Of a DNA stretch of 8,498 nt, positions 7,455 through 8,498 are shown one piece after another. Positions within the stretch are counted from its first letter, which is position 1; every line of letters starts with the position of its first letter. Both the position numbers and the translations under genes were made by a program. The notes beneath the pieces are model-generated. The model was not told the DNA's origin and ran no database searches. It worked only from the letters and a program-made list of their open reading frames with translations. The DNA is taken from NCBI GenBank assembly GCA_964459065.1, contig CAYWMN010000166.1, positions 1 through 8,498 of the forward strand, written 5' to 3'. The stretch is from JAMCXS01 sp964459065 (GTDB taxonomy: Bacteria; Acidobacteriota; Terriglobia; UBA7540).

Positions 7455-7458
7455 GCAT

Positions 7459-7467
7459 CCCCCCTCC
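7459..7467 (-). promoter_or_regulatory. Ribosome binding site deciding the fusion gene's start
   Basis: On the minus strand GGAGGGGGG precedes the TTG at 7454, with eight bases between GGAGG and the codon. It lies inside the longer frame that begins at the TTG at 7484, which argues that those ten extra codons are untranslated. Confidence 0.65.
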
Positions 7468-7553
7468 GGGAACAAAGTCGGCAAGCCTTGATAAGCTTTT
7501 CTGCGTCAGAACAGAGACGGTTGCAGGATTTCGCCCGCACCCCAAGAGAGCCC

Positions 7554-8498
7554 TTATTGCACCGTCGATTCACAACTTGCGCCGCTGGCGACCTTTTCAC
7601 CCGGGCGCGCCCGAAGACGGGCTGTAGCAATTTCCGTGATGATTTCCTGCAGGCTGTACCGGAGCTTCCAGCCGGGGAAATCTTTACGCAGCTTTTTCAA
7701 ATCGGTGATATAGCAAATGTGGTCACCCACACGATTGCGGGAATCGTACGCGTGGCGAACGGGAAATCCCATTTTCTCCAGAATGCCGATCGTTTCCAGG
7801 ATGGAAGCACTGTTTTCTCTTCCACCGCCGAGGTTATAGACTTCGCCGCATTTCGGAGCCTTGAAAAACTCCACAAAAAGCCTTGCCACGTCATCACAAT
7901 GAATCTGGTCCCGAACCTGCTTACCCTTGTATCCAAAGATGGTATATTCGCGCCCGCTGACCGCGCAGTCCGTGAGGTAGGCCAGGTAGCCATGCAGTTC
8001 TACGGCGGCATGCAGGGGGCCGGTCATACAGCCCGCCCGGAATACGCCAACCGGCATCTGGAAGTAGCGTCCAAACTCCTGACAGAGCACGTCAGCGGCC
8101 AGCTTGGAAGCGCCGAAAAGCGAATGAAGGGATGAATCAATTGACATCGCCTCATCGATGCCCTCCCTTCCATCGGCGTAATCGTAACGGGTGGCCCCTT
8201 CCACCAAGTCCAACAAATTGGGCCGGTCGCCATAAACCTTGTTGGTGCTGAGGAAGCAAAACGGAGCATCCCGGCAAAAATCCCGGGCCGCCACCAGCAG
8301 GTTCAGCGTCCCAACCGCATTGACGTCAAAATCCTCATAGGGGATCGATGCCGCCTTGTCGTGCGAAGGCTGTGCCGCCGCGTGAATAATCAGTTCCGGG
8401 CGTTCCGCCGCAACAAGATCACGGATTCCTTCGCGGTCGCGGATATCGAAACTCAAGTGCCGGTAGGCCGGCAAGGACGCCTGCAGGAGCTTTACGGT
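7554..8498 (-). CDS. NAD-dependent sugar epimerase/dehydratase, 5'-truncated
   Basis: Extended short-chain dehydrogenase (SDR) acting on a nucleotide sugar. The frame stays open to the window edge: eight codons (T-V-K-L-L-Q-A-S) precede the TTG at 8474, and the usual N-terminal GxxGxxG Rossmann motif is missing, so the start lies beyond 8498. Numbering from that TTG: HAAAQPS (31-37), the NAG-type turn DVNAVGTLN (50-58), STNKVYG (76-82), FGASK (120-124), FGYKGKQVRD (180-189), EVYNLGGG (211-218) and a C-terminal substrate region to about 285. STNKVYG plus GKQVRD and the Gly-rich LGGG segment resemble CDP-paratose 2-epimerase (TyvE/RfbE) relatives, but substrate is not settled. The active-site YxxxK reads F120-x-x-x-K124, so the usual catalytic Tyr is absent. 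From memory, a subfamily with the same SLFGASK motif exists, so this may be a natural variant rather than damage. It is the first visible gene of the minus-strand block and probably supplies or edits the sugar used downstream. Confidence 0.85.
   Translation of the reverse strand, partial: TVKLLQASLPAYRHLSFDIRDREGIRDLVAAERPELIIHAAAQPSHDKAASIPYEDFDVNAVGTLNLLVAARDFCRDAPFCFLSTNKVYGDRPNLLDLVEGATRYDYADGREGIDEAMSIDSSLHSLFGASKLAADVLCQEFGRYFQMPVGVFRAGCMTGPLHAAVELHGYLAYLTDCAVSGREYTIFGYKGKQVRDQIHCDDVARLFVEFFKAPKCGEVYNLGGGRENSASILETIGILEKMGFPVRHAYDSRNRVGDHICYITDLKKLRKDFPGWKLRYSLQEIITEIATARLRARPGEKVASGASCESTVQ

Noticed and set aside
7456..7458. ATG next to the ribosome site of the fusion gene as its start
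   Set aside because: It is out of frame with the methyltransferase and reaches a stop after a short stretch. The TTG at 7454 is in frame with good spacing.
7488..8135. 215-codon plus-strand frame opposite the epimerase
   Set aside because: It lies fully antisense to well-conserved SDR motifs, lacks a convincing ribosome site, and its product has no recognisable motif.
1..8498. tRNA, rRNA, CRISPR, transposase or phage signatures
   Set aside because: None seen. Repeats are limited to the paralogous GT-C blocks and the small inverted repeat, and coding density is ordinary.

Overview
The window looks like chromosomal DNA from a moderately GC-rich, probably soil-dwelling, Gram-negative-type bacterium. 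Acidobacteriota is my best guess from protein style, at low confidence. There are no RNA genes, CRISPR arrays, transposases or phage genes. Six genes fill almost all of the sequence, and both window edges cut through a gene.

Left part (1-2452, plus strand): a class II CPD DNA photolyase whose 5' end lies outside the window, then, after a 77-bp gap, a secreted alpha/beta-hydrolase (Aes / BD-FAE-like esterase) with its own strong ribosome binding site. Only 19 bp separate the esterase stop from the stop of the converging minus-strand block.

Right part (8498-2472, minus strand, so read right to left): a four-gene glycan block. The order is an NAD-dependent sugar epimerase/dehydratase (5' end outside the window), a fused SAM-methyltransferase plus GT2 glycosyltransferase, and two tandem paralogous GT-C (GT39/PMT_2-like) membrane glycosyltransferases of 529 aa each. 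A working model is as follows. The epimerase shapes a nucleotide sugar, the GT2 half of the fusion loads a sugar onto a polyprenyl-phosphate carrier on the cytoplasmic face, and the two GT-C proteins use lipid-linked sugars on the outer face of the inner membrane. Only the family assignments are read from sequence; the pathway is inference.

The most noteworthy features are four. (1) The two GT-C paralogues share a roughly 329-bp block at about 96 % identity, including 155 bp with no differences, inside genes whose 3' halves encode only about half-identical protein; this suggests gene conversion. (2) The epimerase has Phe where the SDR family normally has its catalytic Tyr. (3) The methyltransferase-GT2 fusion has an unusual sequence after its DxD motif. 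(4) A near-perfect hairpin-forming inverted repeat sits in the only sizeable gap of the glycan block. Several starts differ from the longest open frame: the photolyase and epimerase both run off the window, GT-C copy A is better started at 4061, and the fusion at the TTG at 7454.
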